Shown: positions 44,650 through 53,380 of the stretch, in pieces
Position numbering within the stretch: position 1 is the stretch's first letter
How the letters are laid out: every line of letters begins with the position of its first letter
NCBI RefSeq assembly: GCF_000463015.1
Contig: NC_022234.1
Coordinates: 806,001-870,000, forward strand
Reading direction: 5' to 3'
From: Variovorax paradoxus B4
Lineage (GTDB): Bacteria > Pseudomonadota > Gammaproteobacteria > Burkholderiales > Burkholderiaceae_C
DNA length: 64,000 bases
Notes under the pieces: model-generated
Told to the model about the DNA's origin: nothing
What the model saw: only the letters and a program-made list of their open reading frames with translations
The model's database searches: none
Program-made: the position numbers and the translations under genes

Positions 44650-45315
44650 GTGAGTGCTGCAGATTTTCTCCTGTCCCCCGCTGTGCAGAAGCTCATGCAG
44701 GTCGTATATGCAGCCCCCGATCACCCGTACTCGGTGAACGAGTTGGCCCAACGAACGAAATTGGAGCCGAGCGAGGTCGACGCCACAGTGGAACACCTCG
44801 TCAAGAGCGGCATCCTGGCAAAACAAAAGGCAATGGCAGATCAGACCGAGACCGTCAAAGCGAACCGTTCGTTCGTCTTCTATCGCGAGCTGCGCAGCAT
44901 CGCGTTGAAGTCGTTCGCTGCGGCCGAGCCGATCCGTTCCATGCTGCGTTCCAAGTTCAAGAACTCGGTCGTGCGCGCCTTCGTCTTGGGGGAGGACAAT
45001 GACAATGTCATAGAACTCCTGGTCGTGCACGGCGCGGTGACGCCCGACGAGGCGACCATGACGGAGGCCTGCCGGAAGCTGTCGAAGGCCCTCCACCGCC
45101 ATCTGCAGGTGCACGTGATCTCGAACGCCAGACTCGAAGGACTGACGTCTCGCGACGCACTCACCGCAAAACTGGCGGCCGCCTCGGCGTTCGAGATCAT
45201 CGCGCCAGGAGACACCAAGGCACAGCTGCCGACCGAGCGGCTCGGCCTGCTGCAAAGCGCAAGGAAGAAGCTGGCCGCACTATCTCTTTCTCAGCACCGG
45301 AGCGGGTCGCATTAA
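44650..45315 (+). CDS. winged-helix protein with a possible nucleotidyltransferase-like domain
   Basis: This 221-residue product has an N-terminal winged helix (about 10-70: AVQKLMQVVYAAPDHPYSVNELAQRTKLEPSEVDATVEHLVKSGIL). A central domain (FKNSVVRAFVLGEDNDNVIELLVVHG) resembles the core of MNT-type nucleotidyltransferase-fold regulators, though the catalytic GSxxxG motif is not evident. I chose a GTG start at 44650; the frame is open upstream without a good initiation site. It has no operon partner. Function uncertain. Confidence 0.6.
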   Translation: MSAADFLLSPAVQKLMQVVYAAPDHPYSVNELAQRTKLEPSEVDATVEHLVKSGILAKQKAMADQTETVKANRSFVFYRELRSIALKSFAAAEPIRSMLRSKFKNSVVRAFVLGEDNDNVIELLVVHGAVTPDEATMTEACRKLSKALHRHLQVHVISNARLEGLTSRDALTAKLAAASAFEIIAPGDTKAQLPTERLGLLQSARKKLAALSLSQHRSGSH

Positions 45316-46113
45316 GACCATCTCGCGCAGGCAGGGCATCCGCCAGGTGAGCCAGCCTGTTCGGCGCAATCCCCGTTGCAGCATCAGCCATGGGCACGGC
45401 GGCCGCGCTGCTTCTGCAAGCATGGAACTCCGCCGGCTACAGCTCCTTGCACTGATGGCTCACGCTTGCGCCGCATGTCCGGCATCCAGCCTCGGCATGG
45501 GCACGATACCGTCGGCAAAGAGCTGATCGATTTCAAGCGCGGTGAATCCGAGCGAATTCAGGACGCAAACGGCGCCTGAATTGAAAGGCCGAGGACTGGC
45601 GCCCGGCGAACCTGGCGTACCACGCAAACGGGTAGGAAGACCGATTCCCTTGTGGCCATCGCGGGCGTACACCATCTCGCGATGCGTTGCGTGAGGCTGA
45701 GGCGTCGCGCACACGCTTGTCGCCACTGGTCTTTCCGACAAACTGGCCGGCACGGCCGGCACCGACCTGGCATTGGCCATGAAGAAGGAAGCCGACGCGC
45801 TGGCGGCGCTGCTTCCATCGCGCAGGTGAGCAGGATTTCCTTCCCGTTTCGCCGATCGCCGCGCGCGAGGGGGCGAGGATGCGGATGTTCATGGGAGGGC
45901 GAGCACCGGATGGCCGACGTCGATGTAATGGCAGAACATGTGCGGCGTGCGGTAAGTGCTTGAATTCTCCTTCGTGTGGAGCTGCCGCAAATTGCGCCGT
46001 TGCTTCCGCGATCGGGTGGCTTCGATCACGAGCCAGGTCGAGAGCTTGCCGGCACAGGGCGTGCGCGTGGATTCATGCCTGCGGAGTCTATCTGCCGGGC
46101 GGCCGAGAGCGGA
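45316..46113. other. decayed region with short coding remnants
   Basis: No intact gene is visible in about 800 bp. Apart from the CoA-transferase-like tail listed separately, the plus strand around 45717-45829 reads like the end of another gene (TGLSDKLAGTAGTDLALAMKKEADALAAL). The minus strand near 45900-45960 ends a frame as HMFCHYIDVGHPVLALP. These look like relics of a lost gene group. Confidence 0.5.
45460..45590 (-). pseudogene. CaiB/BaiF CoA-transferase C-terminal remnant
   Basis: The frame reads VLNSLGFTALEIDQLFADGIVP before a stop. This is the pattern at the C-terminus of class III CoA transferases (VLxxLGxxxxEIxxLxxxGxI). Nothing upstream on the strand continues the enzyme, so this is a fragment at most. 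Confidence 0.35.
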
Positions 46114-46770
46114 TCACGTGGCCTGAAGTTCGAGCCGCTCCCAAGGCTTGTAGGCCCACTCGTATTTTTCGCACGCATAGGACACCAGGGTGTCGACGGC
46201 TTCATCCGCGCTGACGGGCTCGGTCCTGCGATAGTGCGACCCAGGGGTGACCAACTGGTGCTCCAGATGAAAGCCTTCGAGATCGGCGAACACCTGCATG
46301 TACGTTCCACCACGTCGTTCAATGACCGCGAACGCGGACGGCTGGCCTTGCAACAACGGAATCCAGTGACGGATATTGGCTTCGTTCGCCGGTTCCGCCA
46401 CGCCGAACTCGGGGCAATCCAGCATGGGCTCCTGATATTCCGCGCCGATGTCGAAGAGAAGGTGCTCCTGCGCGGTGGGCGCACCGTTCCTGAATATGGC
46501 GATCAAGAAGCAATCACTGATGTGAAGGGGCACATGAACCAGCAGTGCATCGTGCGCCCTGGAGCGGCGGGCGAAAACCTGCGCCAACTCCGGGGCCGTC
46601 CGTGCTTTCAATTGCAGGGGTTCGCGAAGGCTGTGCGCAAGCTCCACGGCGCTGCGTTTGACCGCATCGCTTCCGGCGTGATCCTCGGTGCCTCCGTGGA
46701 GCAGGTCGATGTACTCGTGCAGCTGCATGAGCCTCGATGAGGGCGGCTTCGGTTTGCGAGAAAAGAACAT
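46114..46770 (-). CDS. hypothetical protein
   Basis: This 218-residue soluble product starts MFFSRKPKPPSSRLMQLHEYIDLL and has no signal peptide. It is mixed alpha/beta with several Trp/Tyr and acidic residues, and ends AYKPWERLELQAT. I do not recognise the family. The coding potential looks real: it has a steady codon pattern and no overlapping frame of similar quality. An internal ATG near residue 15 could be the true start. It is isolated between the decayed region and the LysR gene. Confidence 0.55.
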   Translation of the reverse strand: MFFSRKPKPPSSRLMQLHEYIDLLHGGTEDHAGSDAVKRSAVELAHSLREPLQLKARTAPELAQVFARRSRAHDALLVHVPLHISDCFLIAIFRNGAPTAQEHLLFDIGAEYQEPMLDCPEFGVAEPANEANIRHWIPLLQGQPSAFAVIERRGGTYMQVFADLEGFHLEHQLVTPGSHYRRTEPVSADEAVDTLVSYACEKYEWAYKPWERLELQAT

Positions 46771-47042
46771 CTGGACGTGGTCCCCATCACTGTTTGAGCG
46801 ATGCCCGACGGATCTGAGCCTCGATCATGAATGCCATCGAATCCTTGTGAACCGGGTCACCCCGGTGGCAGATGTGAATGTTGATGTTGAAGCGGCGCCC
46901 GCCATGCAAGACCGAGGCACAGACATATTCCGGTGCTCGAGCCCTTCGTCAAATGCGTCGATCTTCATGTGCCTTTCACCCTGCCGCCTATCGTACGCCC
47001 GGTCAGACGCGATTGACCGTGCTTCGCTCATGCAGGCCAGGC

Positions 47043-47984
47043 TCAACGGGCGCGCACGCGGCGCTTTGGCGGGCCGAATTGCTCGGAGATCGCCGAGAGC
47101 TCGGCTTCGAAATACTGCAGGAACATGCCCATCGCCGCCGCGGTGGCCTGACCGGTGCGCTGGTAGAGGCAGCTGTGCGAGCGGGCGCCCTCGTCGGCCA
47201 GTGCGTTCCAGGCCAGGCGGCCGGCCGCCACGTCCTGCGCCACGTTCTCGGGGATCAGGAAGCTCACGCCGAGACCTTCCGCCACGAGCCGCCGGGCCAT
47301 TGCCACCGAACTGGTCTCGATCAGCGGCCGCGAGGGACGGTGCTCGCGCTGGCCGATCTGCTCGACCATTGCCCGCAGTTCCGTGTCCGTCGTCATGAGG
47401 ATGAGCGGCGCGTCCAGGCAGTCACGCAGGCGCCGGGCGCGCGCTGGCGCGGCAAGCGGATGGCCTGGCGGCGCGACGACGCCAAGTTGCTGCGCGAAGG
47501 CCCGCACCTCCTCCACGCCCGGCGGCGGCTTGCGGCGCAGGCAATAGCCGATGTCCGCCTCGCCGTTGGCGACCCAGCCCAGGATTCGCTCGCCGCTGCC
47601 GGTGCGCACCGTGTAGGTCACGCCGGGATGGCGCGCCATCACGGCGCGTATGGCGTCTGGCACCAGTTGCTCGGCCGAGGATTGCGACACCGCCAGGTTG
47701 ATGTGGCCCCGGCGCAGTGCCCGCAGATCTTCCACCTGGGTCACCGCGTGGTCGATGTCCCGCTGCCCGCGGCGGATGGCGGCCAGCATGATTTCGCCGG
47801 CGGTGGTCAGCTGCATGCCGCGGGGCAGCCGATCGAACAGCGGCGTGCCGACCTGGGCCTCCAGGTTGAGCACCTGCTGGTGAACCGCCGCCGCCGTGAG
47901 GTGCAGCGATTCGGCCGCCTTGCGGATGGAGCCCCGGCGAGCGACCTCGTCGAAGCAGCGGAAGGATTGCGAGACGACAAGCAT
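47043..47984 (-). CDS. LysR family transcriptional regulator
   Basis: This 313-residue LTTR has an N-terminal winged helix (about 3-62: FRCFDEVARRGSIRKAAESLHLTAAAVHQQVLNLEAQVGTPLFDRLPRGM) and a C-terminal effector domain (about 85-300) of the periplasmic-binding fold. The start at 47984 (MLVVSQSF) is normal for the family. It is divergent from the arylsulfotransferase-fold gene with 107 bp between, the typical arrangement for an LTTR controlling its neighbour. Confidence 0.9.
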   Translation of the reverse strand: MLVVSQSFRCFDEVARRGSIRKAAESLHLTAAAVHQQVLNLEAQVGTPLFDRLPRGMQLTTAGEIMLAAIRRGQRDIDHAVTQVEDLRALRRGHINLAVSQSSAEQLVPDAIRAVMARHPGVTYTVRTGSGERILGWVANGEADIGYCLRRKPPPGVEEVRAFAQQLGVVAPPGHPLAAPARARRLRDCLDAPLILMTTDTELRAMVEQIGQREHRPSRPLIETSSVAMARRLVAEGLGVSFLIPENVAQDVAAGRLAWNALADEGARSHSCLYQRTGQATAAAMGMFLQYFEAELSAISEQFGPPKRRVRAR

Positions 47985-48091
47985 CGCGCGAAGTGTACGG
48001 TTTTGATTGACAGGGCGTTCGAAACAAACAGCTTTTCCTGACGACACTTCGCGCCTAGATTGCATCCCGTACCCACACACGAAGGACCGCA

Positions 48092-49213
48092 ATGACCTCC
48101 AGCACCACCGTCGACCAGATCACGCAGCGCCGCCGCGGCGTCGGCCTGATCGCCCACGATCCCGCGCTCTCGGCCGGCGGATACACGCTCATCGCGCCGC
48201 AGACGGCCGACGGCAACGTCTACCTGATCGACATGCAGGGAACGGTGGTCCACCAGTGGAAGATGCCGCTGCGCGCCGGGCGCCACGCGGTGATCCTGCC
48301 CAACGGCAACATGGGCTACAACGGCAGCCATCCGGACTCGCCGGAGCGCTATGCGCCCTGGTCGATGTGGCACGGCGGCGATTTCTCCGAGGTGACGCCG
48401 CAGGGCGAGGTGGTCTGGCATTTCGAGGACCCCGGGCACCATCACGACGCCCGGTGGCTCGACAACGGCAACTTGCTCTACGCTGCCTGCGAGCTTGTGC
48501 CGGCGGGCTTCGCCGACCGGGTGAAGGGCGGCACGGCGCACCACCCCGACGAGCCGATGTGGGGCGACGTGATCCGCGAAGTGAACCGCGCCGGAGAGCA
48601 GGTCTGGGAATGGAAGGCCTGGGAGCACCTGGACCCGTCGAAGCATCCGATCCACCCCGGCTTCGGCCGATACCACTGGCCCCTGGTCAACGGCCTGGAC
48701 GTGGATGGCGAAGGCCGCGTGCTCATGAGCTTGCGCACCACCGCCGGCATCGTCGCCGTCGACAAGGCCAGCGGCGAGGTGAAGCTGCACATCCCCCCGA
48801 GCGTGGTCTCGCACCAGCATGCGCCGGTGGCGCTGCCGAACGGCAACATCCTCGCATTCGACAACGGCAACTTCCGCAGCGGGGCGCACGTGCCGTTCTC
48901 GCGCGTGGTCGAGATCGACCCCGCGACACAAGCGGTGGTCTGGTCCTATGCGGACGAGATGGTCAATGCCTTCTTCACGGCCTTCATGGGCAACGCGCAG
49001 CGCTTGCACAACGGGAACACGCACATCACCGAGTCCGCAACGGGACGCCTGTTCGAGGTGACACCGGCCGGCGAGGTGGTGTGGGAGTACATCCTGCCGT
49101 GGTTCGCCGAGTACCCGGACGAGGCCGCCCGCAAGACCGGGCCCGGGCGCCTCAACAGCGTGTTCCAGACCCACCGCTACCAGGCCAGCCAGCTGCCCTG
49201 GCTGCAGCGTTGA
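48092..49213 (+). CDS. arylsulfotransferase (ASST)-family beta-propeller protein
   Basis: This 373-residue protein has repeated blocks such as GTVVHQWKMPL, GEVVWHFEDPGHHHDARWLDNGNLL, EQVWEWKAWEHL, RYHWPLVNG and HAPVALPNGNILAFDNG, typical of the ASST/arylsulfotransferase propeller. No signal peptide is visible, whereas characterised ASSTs are periplasmic, so sulfotransfer is uncertain and it may act on another compound in the cytoplasm. It is the first gene of a unit with a Bug-type binding protein, under a divergent LysR regulator. Confidence 0.78.
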   Translation: MTSSTTVDQITQRRRGVGLIAHDPALSAGGYTLIAPQTADGNVYLIDMQGTVVHQWKMPLRAGRHAVILPNGNMGYNGSHPDSPERYAPWSMWHGGDFSEVTPQGEVVWHFEDPGHHHDARWLDNGNLLYAACELVPAGFADRVKGGTAHHPDEPMWGDVIREVNRAGEQVWEWKAWEHLDPSKHPIHPGFGRYHWPLVNGLDVDGEGRVLMSLRTTAGIVAVDKASGEVKLHIPPSVVSHQHAPVALPNGNILAFDNGNFRSGAHVPFSRVVEIDPATQAVVWSYADEMVNAFFTAFMGNAQRLHNGNTHITESATGRLFEVTPAGEVVWEYILPWFAEYPDEAARKTGPGRLNSVFQTHRYQASQLPWLQR

Positions 49214-49227
49214 TGCGAGGTCACGCC

Positions 49228-50226
49228 ATGTCTTCCCTTGATGTCCTGCTGGCGCCGCTGCGCTGCGCCCTGGGCCCGGGCCTGTTCGCACTCGCCCTCG
49301 CGGTGGGCGCGCAGCCAGGCCCCGGCGCTTCCGACCCCATCGTCGCTGTGGTCCCGTTCTCCGCCGGCGGCAGCGTCGACGTGGCGGCCCGGCTGCTGAT
49401 GCCCCGCCTCTCGGAAAGGCTGAAGCAGCCGGTCGTGGTGGAGAACACGGTCGGCGCCTCGGGCACCATCGCCACCCAGCGCGTGATCCGCGCACGTCCG
49501 GATGGCCATACCCTGCTGTTCGCCGTGGCGAGCCCGATCAACGTCGCGCCGCTCGTGTCGCCCAAAACGTACCGCTACGACGCGCTGAAGGAGCTCGTGC
49601 CGGTGGTGCCGGTCGCGGCTTCGGCGTTCGTGCTGGTGGGCAGGCCGACCCTGGCGGTCGGCACCACGAGCGAACTGCTTCGGCTGGTCCGCAGCCAGCC
49701 CGGCAAGCTGAACTTCGGAACGGATGGCGTCGGTACCGGGCTGCACGTGACGGCCGAGATGATCAAGCAGAAGGCCGGCCTGGACATGGTGCACGTGCCC
49801 TACAAGTCCGGCCCGCAGGTACTGACCGAGCTGGCCGGCGGCCAGATCGACCTGGCGGTGCTGCCGGTGTCGCTGGTGCAGGGCTTCGTTCGCGACGGCA
49901 AGGTGAAAGCCTTCGGCGTGACCTCGCGTACCCGCTGGCCGGGCCTGCCCGACGTACCCAGCCTGTCCGAGACGCCGGAGCTCAAGCGCCTGGATGTGGA
50001 GGCATGGCACGGCCTGCTGGTGCCTGCGAAGACGGACCCGGCCATCGTCGAACGGCTGGCCCGCGAGATGACCGCCGTGCTGGCCGAGCCCGAGACCGTG
50101 CGCAAGCTCGCCGATGCCGGGTTCAAGCCGATGCAGATGACGCCTGCGCAGTTCGCGGCCCACCTCGCGAGCGAGCGCAGCGACATGGCACGCACCATCG
50201 CGGCGGCGGCGATCAAGGTCGACTAG
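49228..50226 (+). CDS. Bug-family tripartite-tricarboxylate-type binding protein
   Basis: This 332-residue periplasmic binding protein has a signal region (about 1-29) ending near GAQPGPGAS. Bug signatures are visible: VVPFSAGGSVDVAARLL, VVVENTVGASGTIA, GKLNFGTDGVGTGLHVTAEM and VHVPYKSGPQVLTELAGGQIDLAV. It binds a small carboxylate or similar solute. The ATG at 49228 has GAGG upstream; an ATG at 49213 overlaps the preceding stop and would add five residues. No TctA/TctB membrane genes are adjacent, as is common for Bug proteins. Confidence 0.88.
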   Translation: MSSLDVLLAPLRCALGPGLFALALAVGAQPGPGASDPIVAVVPFSAGGSVDVAARLLMPRLSERLKQPVVVENTVGASGTIATQRVIRARPDGHTLLFAVASPINVAPLVSPKTYRYDALKELVPVVPVAASAFVLVGRPTLAVGTTSELLRLVRSQPGKLNFGTDGVGTGLHVTAEMIKQKAGLDMVHVPYKSGPQVLTELAGGQIDLAVLPVSLVQGFVRDGKVKAFGVTSRTRWPGLPDVPSLSETPELKRLDVEAWHGLLVPAKTDPAIVERLAREMTAVLAEPETVRKLADAGFKPMQMTPAQFAAHLASERSDMARTIAAAAIKVD

Positions 50227-50334
50227 GGTGAAGCGTGAGGCGCAAGAAGCGGCGAATGCGGGCTCGTCCAAGGCGGCCCTCCGAACGTGCAGGACGCACA
50301 GGACGCGCAGGAGCGAACAAGGATCTTTCGTCCT

Positions 50335-51588
50335 TCAATCGACGTTCTCGCCCCGATGCATCAGGCTGTTCGATGGCAGCGTCTCGTCCAGGAGCTTGCG
50401 CGCGGTCTCGACACCGGCCACGGGCAGCAGTTTCGGATCGAGCAGGCCCACCTGCACCAGCACGCTGGCCTGGTCCCAGTAGATGTGCTCGTGGTAGAGC
50501 TTGTCGCCGCGGAACTTGACCACCGCCAGCAACGGAATTTCCACGCGCTTGCCGGTCGGCGGCACGCCCGGCAGCATCCACGGGATCTCGGTGGTGTGCG
50601 TGAAGCAGAACAGCATCTCGTCGACCACCTGCGACGCACCCACGGTGCGCGAGATCGGCACCAGCGAGGTATCGGGCGGATTGCTGTTGACGAAGTGGTT
50701 GCTGTAGAAGCTGTGCAGCGCCTCGTAGCCCACGCCGCCGGTCATGGTGGGAATGTGGTTGACGTAGGGTTCGGCCACCATGGTGGACATGGTGTCGTCG
50801 ACGTTGCGCGTGGCGAACTCGTACTCGCAGTGCTTGTCCCATAGCGCGGCCAGGTCGTAGTGCGGGCCGATGGCGGACTTGAGCGCGGCAATGCTGCGCT
50901 CGTGGGCCATGAGGGCCGAGGCGCGGTGGTAGTGCTCGCCGCCCACCCGTGCAAAGGCGTGGTCCACACCCGGGTACACATGCACCTCGACATCGGGCCG
51001 GCCGCGCAGCGCCTGCACGATGCGTTCGCGCGCTTCGGGCGGGCAGAAACCGTCGAGCTCGGCCACATGCAGGGCGAGCGGGCAGCGGATGTTGCCGGCC
51101 TCGTCCAGCGCCGCATCGATGCCCACGCCGTAGTAGCCGACGGCGACATCCGCATCGGTGCGGCAGGCCGCCAGGTAGGCCAGCTTGCCGCCCAGGCAGA
51201 AGCCGAGCACGCCGACCTTGGCGTCCTGCACTTCGGGCCGCAGGCGCAGCGCGCTGATGGAAGCCTGCATGTCCTCCATGCCACGGGCCTCGTCAAAACC
51301 CTTGTAGAGGGCGAATGCGCGCTGCCAGTCGTCCGGCGAATAGCCGAGCTCGACATCGGGCTGCTGGCGCCAGAACAGGTCGGGCACGAGCACCACGTAG
51401 CCTTCCTCGGCGTAGTAGTCGGCCACCTCGCGCATTGTCGCGTTCACGCCGAAGATCTCCTGTGCGAGCACCAGGCCGGGGCCGCTGCCCGAGCGCGGCA
51501 TGGCGAGGTAGCCGTTGAAGCTGCCGCTGCCGTCGGTGGCCTGGATGCGGACGTGCTGCGTGGCGCTGGTTGCTCTGTTTTCCTGCAT
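50335..51588 (-). CDS. dienelactone-hydrolase domain fused to a SnoaL-like domain
   Basis: This 417-residue two-domain protein has a DLH domain (about 15-245) carrying the triad Cys131 (GFCLGG), Asp179 (ELDGFC) and His210 (GVDHAF), plus QEIFG (Glu44). The second domain (about 260-410: DLAALWDKHCEYEFATRNVDDTMSTM...PYVNHIPTMTGG) has the SnoaL/NTF2-like fold. It is the last gene of the indole/styrene-type monooxygenase unit, 44 bp after StyA2B. Similar proteins accompany indole-oxidation genes, where they probably act on an oxindole-type product; that role is inferred. Confidence 0.83.
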   Translation of the reverse strand: MQENRATSATQHVRIQATDGSGSFNGYLAMPRSGSGPGLVLAQEIFGVNATMREVADYYAEEGYVVLVPDLFWRQQPDVELGYSPDDWQRAFALYKGFDEARGMEDMQASISALRLRPEVQDAKVGVLGFCLGGKLAYLAACRTDADVAVGYYGVGIDAALDEAGNIRCPLALHVAELDGFCPPEARERIVQALRGRPDVEVHVYPGVDHAFARVGGEHYHRASALMAHERSIAALKSAIGPHYDLAALWDKHCEYEFATRNVDDTMSTMVAEPYVNHIPTMTGGVGYEALHSFYSNHFVNSNPPDTSLVPISRTVGASQVVDEMLFCFTHTTEIPWMLPGVPPTGKRVEIPLLAVVKFRGDKLYHEHIYWDQASVLVQVGLLDPKLLPVAGVETARKLLDETLPSNSLMHRGENVD

Positions 51589-51632
51589 GTGGACTTGCTC
51601 CGTTCAAGAATGGGAAGGTGCGGGCCGCGCGC

Positions 51633-53366
51633 TCACTGAACGCATTCCGGGTGGCGCGTCGTCACCTGGTAGTAGCCCGAATGGAAGACCAGCGGTTCGC
51701 CGTCGAAGCGGTCGTAGCGCTCGACTTCGCCGATGAAGATCAGGTGGTCGCCGCCGTCGTACTGCTTCACGTTGCGGCAGACGAACCGGGCGATGACGCC
51801 ATTGAGCAGCGGCACGCCGGCCGTGCCCTCGCAGCAGTCCACCCCGCCGAACTTGTCCGCCTGCGGCGTCGAGAACTGGCGCGACAGGTGATGCTGGTGG
51901 GCCGCCAGCACATTGATCGCGAAGTGGCTGGCGCCGGTGAAGTCGCCCACGCTCGGCGCCTGCCGGGCCAGGCTCCACAGCACCAGCGGCGGGTCCAGCG
52001 AGACCGAGGAGAACGAATTGGCGGTCATGCCCACGCGGCGGCCGTCGATCGCCCGGGTGGTGATGACGGTCACGCCGGTGCTGAACTGCCCGAGAGCCTT
52101 GCGGAAGTCGCGCCGGTCGAAGCGGTCGACAGCGGCTTCGCGCGCACGGGTCTCCAGAAAGCGGTCTGCCTCGACGGCATCGAACCACCAGGGCGCGAAG
52201 GCACGCGGGTCGTCGAAGCCGTTGACGATGGTGCTCGCCACGGCGGGCATGTGGGTCGCGCTCTGGAGCAGCTTCTGCAAGTGCGGCTTCGGCGCTGCGA
52301 GCAGGCTGTTTGTCCAGTCGGTCGCCCAGCGGGCATAGCCTTCCCAGTAGCGGTCGAAGGTCTCCTGCATCCAGGCGGCGCCGAACGGTGCATCGCCGTG
52401 TTCGAGGATCCGCTTCAGGTAGATGTCGGCGCACTTGGCCGCGTTGTTGGCGCCCTGCCCCGTGATCGGGTCGTTGAGCACCACCGCATCGGCCAGGCCC
52501 AGCACCTTGCGCCCGGAGGGCAAGGTTGCCACCGGCTTGCGCACCGTCGGCGCGAAGCGGCCCGCGAGAATGCCGTTGTCGTCGGTCAATTCGATGTTCC
52601 CGCAGCGCTCGGCCTCCCACGGCAGGAAGGTCTCGAGAATCCACTTGCTGCGTGCGAGGTGCTCCTGCGGTGTCTTCACGTCCGCCCAGCAATCCATCGG
52701 TCCGCCCGGCACGCCCTCGAACACCATGATCTCGCAGGGCCCCGTCGTCGTCAGTGCCGGGAACACGAAGTATTCGCCCACGCCGGGAATGAGGTTGAAG
52801 CACACGGCAGAGAACGGCTCGCGCGGCTTCATCCCCTTCACATAGGTCAGCGCCAGTGCGCGCTGGGGCTGGTCGAACGGCGAGCGCTCCGCGTCGCGCT
52901 CGAACAGCTGCGAGATCTCGCCCTTGCCGCTGGCGACGACCACGAGATCGTGCGTCGCAGCGCAGGCCTCCAGCGCGTCGATCCCCACTTCCTGCAGCAC
53001 CAGCCGGCCGCCGCGCTTCTCGAACCCGGCCATCCAGGCAGGTATCTTGAGGCGCTGGTCGACCGACTGCGCAGGTCCGTCGAGCCTCGCACTCCATTCG
53101 ATGGCCTTGCCGCCTTCCGGGTTGCGCACCGCCATGCCGATGCCCTCCACGAGGGGGCATTCGCCCGCCCACCAGTCCAGCTCCAGCTCGCGCTCGGTCT
53201 GCAGCGCGGTCTCGAACATGCACTGGCTCGACATCACCGGCCCTTCGAAAATCTCCCTCGCCGTGCGGTTCGAAAAAACCGTCACCTCGTGCCCCGCGCG
53301 CTGCAGGCCGAGCGCGAGCTGCATGCCGGACTGTCCGGCGCCGACGATGGCCACGCGTCGCTTCAT
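51633..53366 (-). CDS. styA2B: StyA2B: flavin monooxygenase fused to flavin reductase
   Basis: This 577-residue fusion has a StyA-type FAD monooxygenase (about 1-410) with the dinucleotide motif GAGQSGMQLALGL (about 9-21), GKGEIS and GLADAVVLNDPITGQGANNAAK. From about residue 415 to the end it has a StyB-type flavin reductase (DFRKALGQFSTGVTVITT, GMTANSFSSVSLDPPLVLWS, HFAINVL). Such StyA2B fusions paired with a StyA1 are known from Rhodococcus opacus 1CP and Variovorax paradoxus EPS and act on indole and styrene-like substrates. It can make reduced FAD for itself and for StyA1. It shares a 377-bp identical block with styA1. Confidence 0.9.
   Translation of the reverse strand: MKRRVAIVGAGQSGMQLALGLQRAGHEVTVFSNRTAREIFEGPVMSSQCMFETALQTERELELDWWAGECPLVEGIGMAVRNPEGGKAIEWSARLDGPAQSVDQRLKIPAWMAGFEKRGGRLVLQEVGIDALEACAATHDLVVVASGKGEISQLFERDAERSPFDQPQRALALTYVKGMKPREPFSAVCFNLIPGVGEYFVFPALTTTGPCEIMVFEGVPGGPMDCWADVKTPQEHLARSKWILETFLPWEAERCGNIELTDDNGILAGRFAPTVRKPVATLPSGRKVLGLADAVVLNDPITGQGANNAAKCADIYLKRILEHGDAPFGAAWMQETFDRYWEGYARWATDWTNSLLAAPKPHLQKLLQSATHMPAVASTIVNGFDDPRAFAPWWFDAVEADRFLETRAREAAVDRFDRRDFRKALGQFSTGVTVITTRAIDGRRVGMTANSFSSVSLDPPLVLWSLARQAPSVGDFTGASHFAINVLAAHQHHLSRQFSTPQADKFGGVDCCEGTAGVPLLNGVIARFVCRNVKQYDGGDHLIFIGEVERYDRFDGEPLVFHSGYYQVTTRHPECVQ
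52489..52865. repeat. 377-bp perfect direct repeat, copy 1 (in styA2B)
   Basis: Identical base for base, as far as I could read, to 53739-54115; the offset is exactly 1250 bp. Sequence on either side of the block diverges at once. Confidence 0.9.
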
Positions 53367-53380
53367 GCGTTCGCTCCAGG

